A DNA stretch of 64,000 nt from Phialocephala subalpina (GCA_900073065.1 FJOG01000025.1:124001-188000); one strand, 5' to 3'. Numbered from the stretch's first letter, positions 21,406 to 33,868 are shown. The notes: generated by a model from the sequence alone, not told the origin. Numbers and translations: made by a program.

Positions 21406-23822
21406 TCATGAATAAGCATTCCCCAAATCGTGCTCCTATCCAATGATTAGTGGCCATTCAAATAAAGTGGCGTTGCCCCAAGCGATTAGTCAACATACCT
21501 TCATATACTCGGCCCCTTTCTCGAGATAATCCTCTCTCGTGACCGCCGCCGTCTTCCACGCAGAACTCCCGGCCCACTTCGCAGCGCCTTTCCAAGGGTC
21601 TAGGATCCCATCCTTAGCTCGGCGGATTACAAGAGGTGCATCAGCTGGTAAACAAGCCCGTAACCCATCTCTCAACCTCTCATCGAAATTCTGGAACAGC
21701 GAGCTTCCACCAGTAAGAAAGATGTCTTTGAGGAAGTCATCCTGGCCTCCAATGCCATGTAATCGATGAGTCAGGATATCGGCAGCAATCTCAACGATGC
21801 CCGCCTGATCGAGTCCCGCGATCGAGGGCTGGAAAATCACTTCTGGGACTCGGATCCGTTCCACGTTGAGATGGAGTTGGTGAGCTTCCGCCTGACTCTT
21901 GACATCGAAGGGTCTGGGCCCTCGGAGAAATGCATGTACGAGACTCTTGGTCCAGTCCGTTTGTGCATCGAGAGTATGCTGGTCGGTAAAATGGGGATCG
22001 TATTTTAATAAGTCCTGTTCAAGGGTCTTGAGGGTCGCGCCAAGATCTTCTTCCTCTTCATCGTCGCTGCCTTCTCCGGTTGCGATCTGGCGATACACGC
22101 CCCAGTCGTCGTCGTTGGCGCCAAAGTTGTCGTCGTCTCCGCCGCGTCGGCGCTTCTTGGTTGGGGTGTCGGACGCTAGATTTGCGATGCTCTTCATGCG
22201 ATTTTGGCTGGCTAGGGACTTCCGGTTGCCAAGGTCGGCCTTGAGGCGTTCACGGTCTTTCATTTTTTGAATTAGGTCGGTTCGGGCGGTTCGTCGCTCC
22301 TGAAGCCAGCTCTCGAGGTCATTTTCCCTCTTCTCTTCGTCGGCTCGTTGCTCTTCGGCGATTCGAGCCTTCTCTTTTTCTTTCTCGGCTTTAGCTCGAG
22401 CGCGTGCCTCGTGATTGGACTTCATGAGGCGTTGGTGACGCTTCTGCTTTATGCCGGCTTCATCTAACTGATCATCTGGCACTTCCAGCAAGCTGAAGTC
22501 GGGCTCTTCGACTTCTTCCTCGACCTCGGGACCTCCCACATCTTTTGTTCGTGCTTTGCGGATGGACTTGTCGAGCTCTTTGATGGTACGTTCCAGAGCA
22601 GCTTCATCCTTCAAATCCTCAGCATCAAGCAGCCGCTTGATCTCCTTCTTACTCTGCTCGGCGAGTCTGTTTTGCAGATCTCGGTAATAATCAAGTTCTT
22701 GCTCCTTGCGGATTAGCTTCTCGAGACGCATCTTTGCAGCTTGCTCCTGCAACCTTCGACCACTCTCCTTTCTCTTCTCGGCTATCCTCGCGAGCTCCTC
22801 CTCACTCTTCTGTACGATAATTTCCTCCGTGTATGGGTACTGAATGACATGATCGCGGTCCTCTAGTCCAGTCCAATCAAGGTACTTGCTCAACTCGGCG
22901 TCGTAGTCTTGGGAAAGATAGCAGTGCTCGCGCAACATGTACTCTGTTTGGGAGGAGTTGAGTTTGCCGGGGAATGTAGGGTACTTGAGACGAATCAGCT
23001 TCAAGAGATATTCGGCACTTTGTGATCCACCCCAATTCAGTCGCGTCGCTTGTCCAAGGATAGCTTTCTGGTTTAGAACGGGTATGAGATGCGTAGAGCT
23101 GTTCGAGGAGGATACAACGAGACCTGTCTTGCCGTTGTTGTAGTCGTAGGAGAATAGGGAGTCAATGCCATAAGCTAGTGACGGCGCTGAGTATGCCTCG
23201 AAGATGATTTCTGTCATGGCTTCACTCATGTTAGCATAAATTCAAGGTATACAATAGGAAACTTACATTTCCGGGAATATGGCAAGTTTGCGACCGCTTC
23301 AGTCATGACAATTGGAACGTCCACGCCTCCGTTGGAGCCATTCACACCCAGCTTGATGAAAATGTAGTCCAACAGCGATTCCATAACATCCCAATTGCTG
23401 ACAATACCACTCCCTGCCTCGAACGCATTTCTCATGTGCCCGCGCGCCGTAGTATCTGTGTAGACATCATTGCCAACGAAGGAGTATGTCTTTCCCAGTT
23501 TTCTGTCCCTGTATTTCGAGAATATAGGTGTCAGACTCATACGCGGAGCTCCCTCGAAGGACCATCCAGCTCTGGTAGCAGAAGAACCTGCGAATTCTGG
23601 TCAGCAGCTGCATGATGGATACTGGTGCAAGGGGTTGTTACCATTGTCAATTACAATGGTCGCTTTGTCGTTTCCAAGGGTTTTTGCTTTCCTATAGCCG
23701 TCTGCCTTAGGCTCAATAAAACGCTCGAAATGTGCTTCTTGGGGGTAGTATAATCGAGGGGGCGGGATTTCAGAGCTGGGCTCTGAGGTCTGTGTAGGAG
23801 GCTCGGTGGCAGAAGGGGCCAT
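21406..23822 (-). CDS. ARP5: Actin-related protein 5 (INO80 complex), 750 aa
   Basis: Minus-strand exons 23822-23642, 23587-23267, 23219-21499 and 21435-21406 join in frame. The last exon encodes only EHDLGNAYS plus the stop. The actin fold is split by a long charged insertion. The N-terminal half has TIVIDNGSSATRAGW (the nucleotide-binding loop) and PIVMTEAVANLPYSRKSMTE. The central Glu/Lys/Arg-rich coiled region spans residues about 300-560, and the C-terminal FLTGGSSLF is the second phosphate-binding motif. Length matches yeast Arp5 (755). Arp5 pairs with Ies6 in the INO80 nucleosome remodeller and contacts the nucleosome acidic patch. The IES6 gene lies about 1 kb upstream on the other strand. 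Confidence 0.94.
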
Positions 23823-24209
23823 TTTTGTTGTTTGAGATGGCGGTGTTGTATGTTATTATGACATGATGGAAGTTAGAATATATGGCGGGTTCAGATAAAG
23901 TTATTTCGATAGTGAATGTGGCAGGGGCGAATGGTCAATGGTGACTTCAAGTGTTGGCCACTTTCAATTGTGGTCGCTCACAAGGCTGACGTCGGCAAAA
24001 TCCAGAATTCACTCCGACGAGGCTGCTATTTCCAAGGTGGGGATGATCTCGAAAACACTTGGATGCAACAATAAATGTGAAGGTTTTCATAATGCATTAT
24101 GGTATCATTGTTTCATTCCCCGTGGTTCATTTCCCAGGAAATCTAATCCCGAGCAAATCCCAAACGCCAAAATCTAGCTCACCATCTGCTCTTAGAGCGC
24201 GACGAAGAA
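23823..24209. other. ARP5 promoter and DAD4 3' region
   Basis: This roughly 390-bp gap lies upstream of the ARP5 start and downstream of the DAD4 stop, both on the minus strand. No repeat or RNA gene was recognised. Confidence 0.4.
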
Positions 24210-24641
24210 TTAGGAGGGGTCTTTGAGAGCATCCGTTGCTGTATACATTTAGTATTTGATCCTAGATCATAAGAGAGGCTATAGAAGGTATACCTTCTAG
24301 ATGAAAGAGGACATTCGATTGATAGTTCTTGAACATCTGGGCAACCAGCTCCACATTCATGTTCTGGATGTTGATCTCCTGCTGGCATGTTAGCACAGAA
24401 CTATTTTCTGAATATCTGTGATGCATACCTGAAGACTCTTGTTTAGAAGCATGATGGCTTCATTGAGTTTCTCCTAATGGCATGTCAATATTGTATTGAC
24501 ATCTATCTGTTTGTGCAGCGTTCTTACCACATTGGTGATGATGCGGGAAAGCAGCAGATTCTGCTGGTGCTCGTGAGGGCTTTCCTAATTTAGAATTAGT
24601 ATTATGGTACAGGGGGAAAGAGCACTGAATGCACTTGCCAT
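24210..24641 (-). CDS. DAD4: DASH complex subunit Dad4, 72 aa, five tiny exons
   Basis: Minus-strand exons are 24641-24639 (the ATG alone), 24584-24528, 24473-24429, 24378-24294 and 24238-24210. The joined protein reads [20 protein letters not shown], then [35 protein letters not shown] and [17 protein letters not shown]. This is the full and strongly conserved Dad4 sequence, and 72 residues is exactly the yeast length. Dad4 is a helical subunit of the DASH/Dam1 ring that couples kinetochores to microtubules. The first intron starts with GC (GCAAGT) right after the ATG; the other donors are GTAAGA, GTATGC and GTATAC. The gene is too fragmented to appear as an open frame. Confidence 0.93.
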
Positions 24642-24877
24642 TCTCAAGACTTGAAGTTGTGATGATTGTGATGAAGGCTTCGCGATATCCCCGTCCTTTA
24701 CGCGTCGAGGTCGAGTACCCGATTAAGAGGCGGTGGCAAAATAGGCGCTACAAACAGCTCTATTTGCAACTCAACAAGATAGCACCTCACTCCAGTCCGC
24801 CCATTCTTTCCGCTCTGCAAGACTTCAATCCTTCGACCACACCTACTCCTGAACCCGAACCTGTCGATAACTCCAAT

Positions 24878-25450
24878 ATGGCGCCTACGACCGAAGAAGC
24901 CGATGCTCATCAAGAGCTCCTTGACAGGCTCGATATCCATGCCATTCACAAGCCCTTCCGAAACCACCACTGGAAGCCCAACCAACGTCGCAACAAGAAC
25001 ATCAAGACCATACTTGGTGACGCTGTCCGCAAAGAAGCTTCCCTCCAACCTACGCAAGACAATAGCGGTGCCGCGACGCCTAACCCCGACGAATCCAGTA
25101 CCTCTGCAGATGAATCCACCGCGGGTGTCTCTACTCCTGGCTCTCTGCTTCAGCCGCCTAATCTCGCACAGGCTTCGAGGAGTTTGTCAAAGCTTGTCCT
25201 TGAGAAGAACATGAGGTCGAATGGGATGTCGAATGTGCCGAGCGCTACCTACACGAACATCGAATCTGCTCCCTCGATGGCACATTCTAAACATTACTGC
25301 GATATTACGGGTCTGCCAGCACCATACACAGATCCGAAAACTAGGTTGAGATACCATAATAAGGAGATCTTTGGGGTTATTAGGAGCTTGGGTCAAGGTG
25401 TTGCAGAGCAGTATCTGGAAGCTCGTGGGGCGCACACGATCTTGAAGTGA
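24878..25450 (+). CDS. IES6: INO80 complex subunit Ies6 (YL1-C domain), 190 aa
   Basis: I chose ATG 24878 because the conserved part begins close after it. RLDIHAIHKPFRNHHWKPNQ is the N-terminal Ies6 block and YCDITGLPAPYTDPKTRLRY the YL1-C domain, followed by FGVIRSLGQGVAEQYLEARG at the end. The middle is Ser/Thr/Pro-rich and probably disordered. The frame is open upstream to 24629, so a longer start is possible but carries no conserved sequence. In yeast Ies6 binds Arp5, and the pair is required for INO80 nucleosome sliding. DAD4 is divergent 236 bp away, so the two probably share a promoter, and ARP5 is the gene beyond it. Confidence 0.9.
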   Translation: MAPTTEEADAHQELLDRLDIHAIHKPFRNHHWKPNQRRNKNIKTILGDAVRKEASLQPTQDNSGAATPNPDESSTSADESTAGVSTPGSLLQPPNLAQASRSLSKLVLEKNMRSNGMSNVPSATYTNIESAPSMAHSKHYCDITGLPAPYTDPKTRLRYHNKEIFGVIRSLGQGVAEQYLEARGAHTILK

Positions 25451-26433
25451 AGCATGGCATTCTATTACTTGGGAATATAGCCTGGGAGTACCAATAGACA
25501 CAATGCTAGGTGTGATTCTCGGTAAGCTCATCTCCTGTGCAATTCATGTGAAGCACCCTTCTGGTTGCGTTCAGCGTTCTGGCATTCTTTTATCGTCTAT
25601 TCTAGTTCCATTGTCATTTGCGTTCAACGGCCAGGGTGAGGACAATTTCAAGGCTGGAATCTGGCATATATATACAGTATTCCCGTATCTGCTTTGTTGG
25701 CAGATCTTGTGGTGCATCTTAATGACATACTTCCAAGGCTGATGCTAATCATTTAGCAGAATAAAGCATCAGTTGAAGACCACCGCAAGACCGCCACGAG
25801 AACGCCCCAAGACAAAGTTGGAAACATCTCTACAACTCCAGGAAGCGGCCTTGGATTCATTATGTCTGACCGACAAAGTCAAGCTCACTCCATCCACCGT
25901 TTGTCTTTCAACAAACAGTGCAAGTAGGCGCTCCGGCTTAATCGCGATCAAAAGTTTCGATATTTGCCTAGAGAAGACGGGGTACCGAGAGAATATAGAA
26001 CAATAAACTCAGTTACCAGAGCACAAAGCTCCAGTCGTCGCGGCAATTCAAAGGAACCTCCCACACATTGTGCTTGTGACTCTTTATGAAACACTTACAT
26101 GAGCGCATACAATTGACAGGCCTGTTTCGTCAAATTAGATAAAGAAACTGCCTTCATCACTTCCCAAAGTGAAACACAATTGGCACGAGCGCAAAGACGT
26201 TGAAGTGAAGAAACAGACGCTGGACTCGAGACTTGACAAGTCCAATTAAAAATTCACAAGCTAAAAAGACCCTGGTCTCACCAAAAATCGCGTGCGGCCC
26301 ATGCACCGCGTCGTCCGCCCCAAAAGTTACAGCAGAACCTCAAGGCCAACTCTCCTTATCGCCAGATCTCACAACCTGTGAAGCACACGACCTCTCGATA
26401 CCTTCCCTCTTCTCCTAGAGAACTCTGCCCAAT
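25451..26433. other. Intergenic region between IES6 and GOT1
   Basis: About 980 bp hold only short open frames without domains. The last 200 bp, pyrimidine-rich near 26380-26430, are likely the GOT1 promoter and leader. Confidence 0.4.
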
Positions 26434-27171
26434 ATGCCTACCATGTGGTTATCGGATACACAAAGTACGTACCTCTCCTATTCCTCCAGTCCAAATGTCT
26501 GGGAGCCGAGACCGGTACTCCTGGAAGCTATGCGCCAGGGACAATTACTCTTGGTTTTGCTTCTAAAGCAGAGAGGATATATGCTAATTCATGGACTATA
26601 GAGATCGGTGTAGCGTTCTGCTCTGGTGGTGGGTATGCGCTTTCTCTAGTGCTGCGGCGCACGGCATCTCTTGCTAATCCTTCTGCTTCTTCACAGGCGG
26701 ATTCTTCCTAATCGGAGGTGTCCTACTATTCTTTGATAGAGCTATGTACGTCCCTCTTTCTCTCCTCTCAATCCCTCTGCTAACCTGCTCTCCTCTAGGC
26801 TCGCAATGGGCAACGTCCGTCTCCCCTCCTCTCCCCCTTTCCCCTCCAACCAACACCCACTAACCCCTCCCCCACAGATACTCTTCCTAATCGGCCTGAC
26901 AATAATAATCGGTCCTCAAAAAACCCTCGCCTTCTTCGCCCGCAGACAAAAGCTCAAAGGCACCGCGGCCTTCTTCCTCGGTCTTTTCCTGATCTTGATG
27001 AGATGGGCTTTGGTTGGTTTCATAGTCGAGTTGTATGGGATTTTTATCTTGTTTGGGGATTTTTTGGGGACGATATTGGGGTTTGCGAGGAATGTGCCGG
27101 TGGTTGGACCGTGGATTGGGATGCTTGTTGATCGGATGGGGATGGGTGGGGGGCAGGGGTTGCCTGTTTGA
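26434..27171 (+). CDS. GOT1: Got1 family Golgi/ER transport membrane protein, 138 aa
   Basis: Five exons, 26434-26464, 26602-26628, 26697-26745, 26799-26814 and 26878-27171, join in frame. The second donor is GTGGGT, chosen because it keeps CSGGGFFLIGG in frame; a GTATGC four bases on would break it. The fourth donor is GTCCGT. The protein begins MPTMWLSDTQKIGVAFCSGG and contains four hydrophobic helices, including LFLIGLTIIIG and FFLGLFLILMRWALVGF, then PVVGPWI. Its length equals yeast Got1 (138). Got1 is a tetraspanning protein of early Golgi and ER vesicles that helps ER-Golgi transport. Splicing is compact, with one 16-bp exon. Confidence 0.92.
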
Positions 27172-27839
27172 GGGGGAGGAGAGTGAGGAACGACATTTGG
27201 AAGGGAGTGGAAGGATGTGGGCACTGGCCTGGAGACTGATGTAAGAACTTGGAGGGAGACTGTATAATGATATGAGCTTGTGGGATATGGATGGAGTATT
27301 TGTGTATAGCTTATGGGTAGACTGTACTTTATGGCGATGGCGTTGGGGGTTACCTCTTGCTAGGTCAAGTAGATTGAGCTGATGCTCCTTGCTTGGCTTC
27401 GACGATCGCAAATATGTTGAGAGAATATATACCCAATGAAGAGCCTATGTAACCATTTGGGTATCTTTGGTACTTGACTTCGCCTGATCAGTCGTATCAG
27501 GATAGCATAGTTGCAGAGAATCTTCGTACATGTGGGATGTTAGGATGGCAATAAGCTCATTTCGTGGTACGGCATAGATTCCCCAGATCCTCGCAAGCAA
27601 CGTTAGCCCTCCGTGAGAGATGATCGTAATTCATTCGCCTATGCAAAGCCTCCAATCCATCGACAACTTTTCTGCAAGGTCTACCCTTCAGATGAAACCT
27701 CCACCCGCGAAAAAGGGCATTATTCTAGTATCTGCCCTACCAATGCTAAAGAAGGGTCCCTCACTCATTTATGTACCTCCACTCCCCGTCATTGTCTCTC
27801 TAACACCCGATAATCAGCCCCTCCAACCTCTGCCCTACT
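27172..27839. other. Convergent gap between GOT1 and profilin
   Basis: About 670 bp between tail-to-tail genes. It carries 3' UTR sequence and nothing else I can identify. Confidence 0.4.
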
Positions 27840-28566
27840 TTAGTATCCAAGACCAACGAGGTAATCTGCCAACTTCTCAACCACGACTGCGGCGTTGCCT
27901 GCTTGGACGTTCTCTGGGTAGTGACCGATGAGGATAGCTTGGGTGGTCTTGACGATGACGATTCCCTCCTTGCCCTATAGAATGTTGATATTAGCTACAG
28001 TCCGAGCGAGCATGGAAAAATAGTCCTGGATGCGGGAGTTGGTATTATCCGTACCTGTCTGCCGTACAAACTTCTGTCCTCTAACTTTGTAACGACGTAT
28101 CTCACACCAGCAACGTGTATTCCATCAGACCATACTTTGGAGTCGGTCTTTGGGTTCGCCAATTCGGTAGCAATGGTTTTGGCCTCAGCGGCTGACAGCT
28201 ACGTAGAGTTAGCAAAATATTCCATCGTCCGTCCCCTAGCCTCCTTGTTCCTTCGTATTTTTTGGAGGCGTCCTCGCAGAGGAGATTTTGGATGCCCAAC
28301 GATGGTGGGTGATACGGATTCAACGTACTTCAAAGCCTGGAGTGGCAGCCCACTTGCTGTCACCTGCAGCGCTGTAGATAGCACCCTTGGAAATCTGCTG
28401 GCTCCCAACCAAGCTGCAATACCATCAGTCCATACTCTCATACCCCGTATGCATGTCTGCCGTGCTGCTAAACATACCTGCTATCAACATATGCTGTAAA
28501 GATAGAGTCAGCGAGAGTCAAGGAGGGGTAATCTTCAAAAGAGTTTCACAAACCTTGCCAAGACAT
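27840..28566 (-). CDS. PFY1: Profilin, 130 aa
   Basis: Minus-strand exons 28566-28554, 28493-28478, 28413-28329, 28198-28055 and 27974-27840 join in frame. The protein begins MSWQAYVDSSLVGSQQISKG, the conserved profilin start, with the W that binds poly-proline. IYSAAGDSKWAATPGFELS, DGIHVAGVRYVV and LADYLVGLGY at the end are all family blocks. Length is as expected. Profilin binds actin monomers and poly-proline proteins such as formins in the cytoplasm. The first two exons are 13 and 16 bp, so the gene is easily missed by simple ORF searches. Confidence 0.94.
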
Positions 28567-30712
28567 TTTGAAGGATGTGTGTGTGTAAATCAAGGAACAG
28601 AAACGGTATTCAGTTAATGTTCGAGGATGGCGCTCAACGACCAAGTCTGGATCAACAGTTGTCTGATGGTGGAGTTGATGTTGTTGTGATATGACCTTGC
28701 TCTCGCAAACGTTTGTGAAGCGGCGCTAGTTTGGTGGGGTATTTGGCGGCTATGAGCCTCTCGAATGTCCTTCTATGCTACGTACTTTTTCACACGCGAA
28801 TAAAATATCTCAATTTGGTACTTTGTTTTCAAAAACAGGAGAGCAGAAAAGGGAAGTAGTTTCATAAATGTAACGACTTGGTGACAGCTGAAAGGAATAT
28901 AGGGCTTGGTCACGTTCTTTTGTGGGGCTCTCTTGTCATCCTCCAAGGTCAGCCTAACCAACGATCCGTTCCGCAATGCAACAGAAGACACATAAATCAT
29001 CGCTTTCCAGCCTCACGAACCTGCGCATTTACCCTATGATACAAGTTAGCAGTGGTGTCAGCGAGATTTGACAAATACCGGAGCACCTTCCGACTATTCG
29101 CCTTCTAGAAGCAATTAATCTTATGCTTTTGTGCATCCCAAGATTCGAGGATACGGGAAGATTGCCAGGCTCAACTCCCCTGCACACGACCAACGGAAGG
29201 AAGAACTCCTTTTTGCTTCCAGGCGAAGGCGACAGAAGAAATGAATTTTTCGAAGTTCCAGAATCCAGACGCACAAATCTCTCCTGAGCCACGGAAAAAT
29301 ACCTTCCAATGCCACGAAGAGACAGTCGACTGTTCAAGGACGGCCACATGAAGGACATCGATCTCCAATCCATCTAGGGACTTTGTTCTCTCTACGAGTA
29401 CGACCTGAAAGATCAAACATCATGAAGATATAAAAGCTGGAGATCATACCAACATGATCCGCGCGTATTACGACACTGCAACGGTACCTGGGAACAGACT
29501 CCCATAAGATCTCCCTCCGTAGTCGAAGCACGGGGTCTCCTCGGCTCCAGCCAATAGCCACGGCAGAACGACGCCTATTGTCACAGATCACTGATGAAAC
29601 TGGCGCCATCAGCAGATAGATTCGAACAATATCAGATGATCTTGTAGGTATGATGGTGCGAACAAGCAATCTCGCGACGCAGGTACCACGGATTGATTGC
29701 CAGCACTAAAAGACGATTGTCGAGATCTTGATACGCGGTGCAAGCAAGACCCCAAGAGGAAGTTGTGAGACCAGCATCTCACATATATTAATCGAAATGA
29801 CAGTTGAGTATGTTTCTGCATTCGGCTAACCTCACAAAACATAGAGTTTCTACTTTGTTACCTTCGGTTTCGAATGCTTCTAATTCGTCATTATTCTTGC
29901 AAATATAGAGCACGATCTTTCGTTTCATCTCATTTGACGGTGTGATCACCGCTGTCACGGTCCAGCAGAACCGAAGCCACCAACAGCCCCTGGTCAACAC
30001 GCACGAGCAACAACAGCCTCCAACACTACAATCTTTTCTTACCAGAAGCTATCACCACCACAACATCGCTCAAGAACCGGAATGAGTCCTGCAACGTCGG
30101 TGACACCAAGGGCCATACACGCCGCACCTCTCGACGATATCCTCGACAGCCGTAATTTTGGCTGTAATGAAGATGGGGGAAGCTGTTGATGCACCCCTGT
30201 AATTGGGCCAGAGTAAGATTAATGCAGCGTCCTCACCCATGTCTGATACTCTTGAGTATCAAGGTCCCCAGCTTGCGCGCCTTCTTCTCCTTCCAGAATG
30301 TGCCGCACACTCGCCTTCCCTCGCCTCGTCCCTGTCAGATTTGACGGCATCTCCACACTCGAGTGATTGCATCCTGGCGGCCGATCAACCTGGCACCTGC
30401 AATCAAATTTCCATCCATTCAACCTCAAACATTCCAGTCCACCGCGGTAGATGCAGGGCTGAGGACAGCGTAGATAAGTAAAATGGTTCCTCGAGCTCTC
30501 TTCTTCGTCACCTTCTTCCCACACCCTCCTTATTTTTTCCGGCAGCATTATTTTATCAAGGGTCTCCTGGTGAACCTGTCCACTCCTTTATACGACCGTT
30601 ATTATTGTAATTTTCAGCATAAACACCAGAAGTTGGTGGTTTCGTCGTATTCGGAGGCGAAGCCCAAATCCGCCAATCGCACTCCAAAACAAATCTATTC
30701 CTGACAACAAAC
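28567..30712. other. 2.1-kb gene-poor region between profilin and the 30713 gene
   Basis: Minus-strand frames of up to 114 codons exist (29029-29669), but they overlap each other in different frames and show no domain or splice pattern. The last 300 bp are presumably the promoter and leader of the 30713 gene. I see no repeat or RNA gene. Confidence 0.35.
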
Positions 30713-33524
30713 ATGGTCAAGTCGGGAACGTCGTCCAAGTCGGCGTGGTCCCACTTTGGACTGGGAGGAAGAAGTCGAGACGTCGTTGTTCCTAGTGCGC
30801 CAGTCCGTGTATCAGAAGATGCACAGGCCAAGTCAATCGACAAAAAGGCAGCGAATCTAGTAGAGTTCAATCGACAGAATCGGGATCGACTCCCCGAAAG
30901 ACCTAGCACCTCTGCTGGACCTGCATCGAGTTTCGCAAAGAGGCAAGACGCTGAAAAGAGGGAAACAAAAGACGACCTGCACCTCTTCAATCCACTCGCA
31001 GTGCATGGACGAGGGACGACTTTCTATAACTTCCCACTGCCGGGCTCGCTCCCCACGCCTGCGAGCTCTCCCAAAGAGTCCGCTGCTTCACTTCGCAAGC
31101 AATCCCTGACTCGTCCTTCTACCCCGGAGTCAATGGAAATACGGCCAGCACCAGCAACTTCGACGACAATGAATGTTCCTGGTGGAGAGATTGGGATGGC
31201 GCTGGGTAGCCCATCCCATGCACCAGCAGCATGGCAAGAACATCCAATCGAGACTTACATACGGCACGAGTCACCGGATCAAATGGATGGCTCGGTCGAT
31301 GGCTCGTGGGAGAACCCTACTCTCAAGCATAAACCCAGTCGGTGGAAGAAACTTGGGGGCATCTTTGGAGGAGGCAAGAAGGCGCAACCAGCTTTCTATC
31401 AACTTCAACCGGAAGGACCGCAACGAGCTGTGGAGCCTGAAATTGGTCATTTCCAGGAGCCTGCCTCGAGTGAGAAGCGTCCGAAGTCTCGTGGTCGTGG
31501 ATGGTCCAACTCTACCAGACGGAAGAACAAGCCTGAGATGTCAAGATCAAATACACTTCCGGCTTTCGACATGAGTGGAGTGCGAGGGGCAACGGGTACA
31601 CCAGAGATCACCCTCGAAGGTGGACCTCTCATCGAAAATGCGTCAAAGTTTGCGCAGAAGGGAAACGGCTTACTTGATGTTGACATTCCTTCTATTCAGA
31701 TGGAGCGATACAGCATCATGTTCAGCGGCGTTCTTCAGAAACCACAGCAAACATCGTCCTCACTTCTTGCAAGACGACAGGCGACACTTGACAAGCTCAA
31801 GACCGTCAACGAAGCACTTGCTTCGAAGGTTAGCCCTCATGTCCGCTGGGCTCCCACCAATGAATGGTTCTAACGGTGGATGATAGGAACAAGAAATAGA
31901 GGCCAAGACCAAACTGCTCTTACCTCGACGTGCGACATCGCCCTCAGCAACGAAGACTCAAAGTCCAGCATTTTCTCTCTTCCCTAGTACGCCATCACGA
32001 ACAAGGGATCTTTCACCATCATCACGGTCCTTACATCGTCCTTCCGGCAGTCTTCACCGATCGAACACTTCACCTGCAGCACTTTCACCTTCCCGTCCTA
32101 CCTTTGCACCAGGTCTGGATAACGAAACTCATGCACAGATCATGGGCAAAGAACACGGCAGGACTAGCCCAGAGAAAAGAAGAGACCAACAAACACGAGC
32201 TAACACGCTGAAGAATGAAGGTGCACGACCATCAACAGCATCACCGACCCCAAAGCCCTCTCAATGGTCGTCAGAAAAGTCTGTCCTCGCTCTTGATGAC
32301 AACAGTGACGACGAAGATGAAGAGGAAGACGAAGAAATCGTCGAAATTGAAAGGGAAGACACCTATGACCCAGCACCCTTGCCCATGAAACCCAAGCTCG
32401 TGGAACCAGACTGGCAAATCATCAACCCACCTCACGCTCACGCTTACGCTCATGCTACCGCAGCTTCCGTCTCTGGCTCTTCCACATCAGGATCCAGCCA
32501 CTCAACCTCACAATCAACCTCATCCAGCGTATCAACACCACCGTCCACTGGCCTTCCAGTGAAGCCAAACGTGCCTTCACCACCCCTCGTCTCTGTCCCC
32601 AGCCCTCAAGCACAAGCCCGCGAAGCTCGTGCCCGAGCAGCCTCCGTCGCCCGTCCAACAACTACCCGCTCCCGCTCCGCTACTACCACATCCTCCACCA
32701 TCCCCCGTAGTTCACCCCAACCCATGCCCGAAACGATCGACTCTCCAACCCTCCACCCCGATCCAATGCCATCAGTAGCAGCAACGATTTCACCACCACT
32801 AAATCTCACCAAACCCGGGCGCACGGCAGAAGACGAAGAAGAAACTGAAGCTCGACTGAAGTCCCTAGCCGACGTCTCCATAGCCCGCCAAATCTCCGTC
32901 TCTCGCCAACAACGCCAACTCCTCGTCCCTATCAAAACTTCGTTGAAATCAGCATCCTCAAACGGGAGTTTGAAGAGGAGTCCCGGGCCGCTTAGCGCTG
33001 GTGGAAACGGAAACGGAGCTAGTATCGTGAACGTAGGCAAGGTAGCCAGTCCATTGAGCGCAGTCGCAGTCGCGGCTCAAGAAGAGCACGAACGAGCATC
33101 GAGCCCGATGTCCCATCGAGAGGGGCCACGTATCGAGAACCTAAAACTCGATACCAAGAAACCAGGGGAGAAATCTACAGAACGCCTAGTAGAAGGAGTC
33201 AAGCCTTCTACGCCAACATTGGTAGTAGTAGGCGATGAGCGAGAAAATGGCTGGGCGGGAGCAACGCAGAAACTGAAGACGGCGAATGTTGGACTCGCGG
33301 AGAGGAGGAGGATGTTGGCGCAGAACGCCGCGGGGAATGGGGATCATAGTGCGGGGCATGTTAATGTGCATAGTCATGCTATGGGAGAAATTAGTGTTGG
33401 GTTGACGGTGAGCAGGGACCATGAGAGGGGAGAGCGGGGCGCAAGGCAACGAGAATTGAGAGATCTTCAAAATAGGAAGAGTGAGAGGGTAGTTGTTGAG
33501 AGGGTTAGTGTTGCTTCGAACTGA
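30713..33524 (+). CDS. Large disordered Ser/Pro-rich fungal protein, 917 aa
   Basis: Exons 30713-31828 and 31887-33524 join across a 58-bp intron (GTTAGC donor) in frame. No catalytic domain is visible. The best ordered piece straddles the intron: MERYSIMFSGVLQ, then SSLLARRQATLDKLKTVNEA, a predicted helix that continues as ALASKEQEIEAKTKLLLPRR. Upstream, KPSRWKKLGGIFGGGKKA is a basic patch. Downstream come an acidic run (DDNSDDEDEEEDEE, residues about 430), long Ser/Thr-rich tracts and Arg-rich segments. I do not recognise it by name. The layout suggests a scaffold or regulator with many phosphorylation sites. Confidence 0.8.
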
Positions 33525-33868
33525 ATGCGAGCCGCGAGCAACTGGTATGAGGGGGAGTAGGGGAAGTTTTTCTTTTTGTGTTCTTCAAAAGCAATACTCT
33601 GGTAGTATAGGGAAGGAGCATACTTCCGAGCATTTGTTCCGGTGTTTGAGGGATTCATCTGGAGGATACTTTACATTGGGTGGTTCATTTGATAGGGATA
33701 AAGGCGGATTTATATAGGGATCGAGGCATGGTGGAGTAGAGTTTCTGATGATACCAAATTTGAATGTTTTTTATGATGATCAAAGTCCGTTCCAGTGACT
33801 CGACTGATCAAAGGTTAAATGAGGAATGCTTGGACTCGACCCCTCGCTCCCTGTCAACCCTGGCTTTG
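33525..33868. other. 3' region of the 30713 gene
   Basis: About 340 bp between the 30713 gene and the DUF3176 pseudogene, with no recognisable feature. Confidence 0.4.

Noticed and set aside
28773..30000. Set of minus-strand frames between profilin and the 30713 gene
   Set aside because: I could not join them with credible splice sites, and none shows a domain.
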